Shown in pieces: positions 34,107 through 35,471 of a stretch of DNA of 35,471 nt (its first letter is position 1; each line of letters starts with the position of its first letter). A program made the position numbers and the translations under genes. The DNA is taken from NCBI GenBank assembly GCA_001599295.1, contig BCGN01000003.1, positions 1 to 35,471 on the forward strand. The letters run 5' to 3'. This stretch comes from Sporopachydermia quercuum. Its lineage: Eukaryota > Ascomycota > Sporopachydermiomycetes > Sporopachydermiales > Sporopachydermiaceae. The notes under the pieces are model-generated. The model ran no database searches. It was not told where the DNA came from and worked only from the letters and a program-made list of their open reading frames with translations.

Positions 34107-34376
34107 AGCTTAACAAGTGAGTGGCAAGCAAAACGATGTAGCTATCAATATTATGGTCCATATAAAAAGGCTGATGCCTCCCAATTGCTTCAATATTTTC
34201 ATGAAAGTGGGCGTGATTATTTGTTTCAATTGGGTTCACCTCAAAGTTCGTATTTTAATATTTCTCCATATACTTTAAAGCCATTTTGTCTCCCTTGCAT
34301 TCAATTGGCTATCTCAATTCTGTGTCTTTTAACCTTATGGCAAGTTTTGGGTTATGCAGCTGTTGTCTTATTATGA
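34107..34376 (+). other. Coding-like open frame without start codon
   Basis: The frame stays open for about 90 codons between two stops and lacks an ATG. It includes hydrophilic, protein-like pieces such as QYYGPYKKADASQLLQYF and HESGRDYLFQLGSPQSSY, then a hydrophobic end. It could be a worn 3' fragment of a gene; the family is not recognised and chance is not excluded. Confidence 0.2.
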
Positions 34377-34817
34377 AAGAAGCCTTCCAAGACGACCCCC
34401 TATCACAATGCAAACATAAACCATTGCCACCTCTTTCATTCATTTAGTAGAGTGAGAGGAATACCATAAAAGAAAGAGGACAAGAGCATTCCTCTGCTTA
34501 ATACTGAGTTGGTTAGCTTTGCAGAATTCTTTTTTCCAGGCAAGTAATAGCTCATTATCATAGGTTTCCAGTTGCTTACATTTGAATTGACAGTGCGGGC
34601 CATTTAGGAATTAGTATTCTGTNCTGTAAGTCATTTCCTCCTACTAAGCTGTAGAAAAGCCACCAAAACTTGGCGATAATAACCAAAAATAGAAAGTATG
34701 CCACTGGGTTGCAATATTGAATGACTCTAGCATTTCTTATCGTTTTACCTTCTTCAGAAAGTAATTCAAATCAATAACTAAGTCTTAATAAGCGGTTTAT
34801 CATTTAGACTTTCAAAG

Positions 34818-34826
34818 TCATGTGAT
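34818..34826 (-). promoter_or_regulatory. Cbf1/Met4-type site ATCACATGA
   Basis: The - strand reads ATCACATGA, the same nine bases found before the SOA1-like gene. It lies about 385 bp upstream of the partial transporter at 35212. Confidence 0.45.
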
Positions 34827-34861
34827 TAGTAACAATAATCATTGATATTGTCACAATTCGG

Positions 34862-34902
34862 GTGGCTCCTTGATGATTTGCTTGAGGCTTTTGGGGAGCC
34901 AC
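34862..34902. promoter_or_regulatory. Inverted GTGGCTCC / GGAGCCAC pair
   Basis: GTGGCTCC (34862-34869) and its perfect reverse complement GGAGCCAC (34895-34902) flank 25 bases. Each arm contains the GTGGC core of Met31/32-type sites. It lies 36 bp from the ATCACATGA site and about 310 bp before the partial transporter. It could instead form a hairpin or be chance. Confidence 0.3.
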
Positions 34903-35052
34903 ATTAACAGGAAAGTTAACTGTGCAGAAAGGAACTAAGCTTCCAAACTTAACCTTAANTTTACCAGTAAACCGTTCCATTAAGTGAATAAAGTTATTCA
35001 ACCGCTTGAAAATGCTTTCATTTTTCATAAAAAACTGGATAGAAAAATCAAA

Positions 35053-35059
35053 TATAAAT
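35053..35059 (+). promoter_or_regulatory. TATA-like element of right-edge transporter
   Basis: TATAAAT lies about 150 bp upstream of the ATG at 35212. Confidence 0.35.
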
Positions 35060-35211
35060 GATGATAAAAAGAACATTCTAAGAAAATGTTGTTTTCAGAA
35101 ACCACTAATAGTAAAAAAGAGAAAAAACAGCTTCATTCATACTTATTGTTGCATCAACGTTAATTTCTTATTGTTGATTTAGAGGTATTTCAGTGTCCAT
35201 AGATATACAGG

Positions 35212-35471
35212 ATGTCATCAAGTGATAAATTAGAAAAAATTGCTACTACAGAACTGAAGAGTTCCGGATCATCAATTGATTCGTTAGAAGATAAGAAATT
35301 GNATGACTTTCCAAAGACGTACATTTATGATGCTGATAAAGACAGAGTTACTTTTTTAGAAAAGAACTGGACAGAGGAAGAAGAGAGAAGAGCATACAAG
35401 AAACTTGATTTCACTATCATACCTCTATTATTCTTCGCTTTCTTCCTATTACAGCTTGATCGTGGTAATAT
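35212..35471 (+). CDS. DAL5/SOA1-family MFS transporter, N-terminal part (cut by window edge)
   Basis: The first 86 codons are in the window, starting at ATG 35212 (MSSSDKLEKIATTELK). A hydrophilic, Ser-rich N-terminus leads to NWTEEEERRAYKKLDFTIIP and the first membrane helix, which ends in LLQLDRGN. The acidic patch before KKLD and the DRGN motif at the end of helix 1 match DAL5-family transporters; the SOA1-like protein in this window has ALQIDRGNII at the same place. No stop occurs before the window edge. It is probably another importer of organic anions and, given the promoter elements and neighbours, a sulfur-compound carrier (inference). One N (35302) leaves residue 31 unknown. Confidence 0.8.
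   Translation, partial: MSSSDKLEKIATTELKSSGSSIDSLEDKKLXDFPKTYIYDADKDRVTFLEKNWTEEEERRAYKKLDFTIIPLLFFAFFLLQLDRGN

Noticed and set aside
34804-35076. 90-codon - strand ATG frame
   Set aside because: It overlaps the likely promoter of the right-edge transporter and is unrecognised; probably chance.

Overview
The window looks like a chromosome end of a budding yeast (Saccharomycotina). It begins with nine perfect 11-bp repeats whose + strand has no G, as expected for the C-rich strand of a telomere. The genes are intronless, the DNA is AT-rich, and the products are most similar to Saccharomyces cerevisiae families. Paralogous genes use CTG where their sisters use TTG, CTT or CTC, so CTG appears to be read as leucine. 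This argues against the CUG-Ser and CUG-Ala clades. I cannot name the species.

Layout from the telomere inward: telomeric repeats (1-101); gene-poor DNA; an MCH-type major facilitator transporter (2472-3839, +); a MUP1-type methionine permease (7498-9153, +); a 5.5-kb gene-free stretch; a JLP1-type dioxygenase with altered active-site residues (14638-15816, -); a BDS1-type alkyl sulfatase (18375-20321, +); a decayed, unrecognised gene (20916-21317, -); two JLP1-type dioxygenases in tandem (22910-24082 and 24684-25844, +); a SOA1-type sulfonate/sulfur-compound transporter (26420-28135, -); a further JLP1-type dioxygenase (29749-30921, +); a bacterial-type arylsulfatase (31453-33123, -); and the 5' end of another DAL5/SOA1-family transporter cut by the window edge (35212 onward, +).

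At least eight of the ten intact or partial genes fit one theme: getting sulfur from organic sources. SOA1-type carriers would import sulfonates and related compounds. JLP1-type enzymes release sulfite from sulfonates. BDS1 and the arylsulfatase release sulfate from alkyl and aryl sulfate esters. MUP1 imports methionine. Several promoters carry Cbf1/Met4-like CACGTG or TCATGTGAT elements. Both sulfatases resemble bacterial enzymes.

The most notable details are the dioxygenase copy that lost an iron ligand, and a stretch of 192-284 bp that is identical in the other three dioxygenase genes. The second is either gene conversion or an assembly artefact, since 4 of the 16 N bases I found lie in it. 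I found no tRNA, rRNA, CRISPR array or recognisable transposon.
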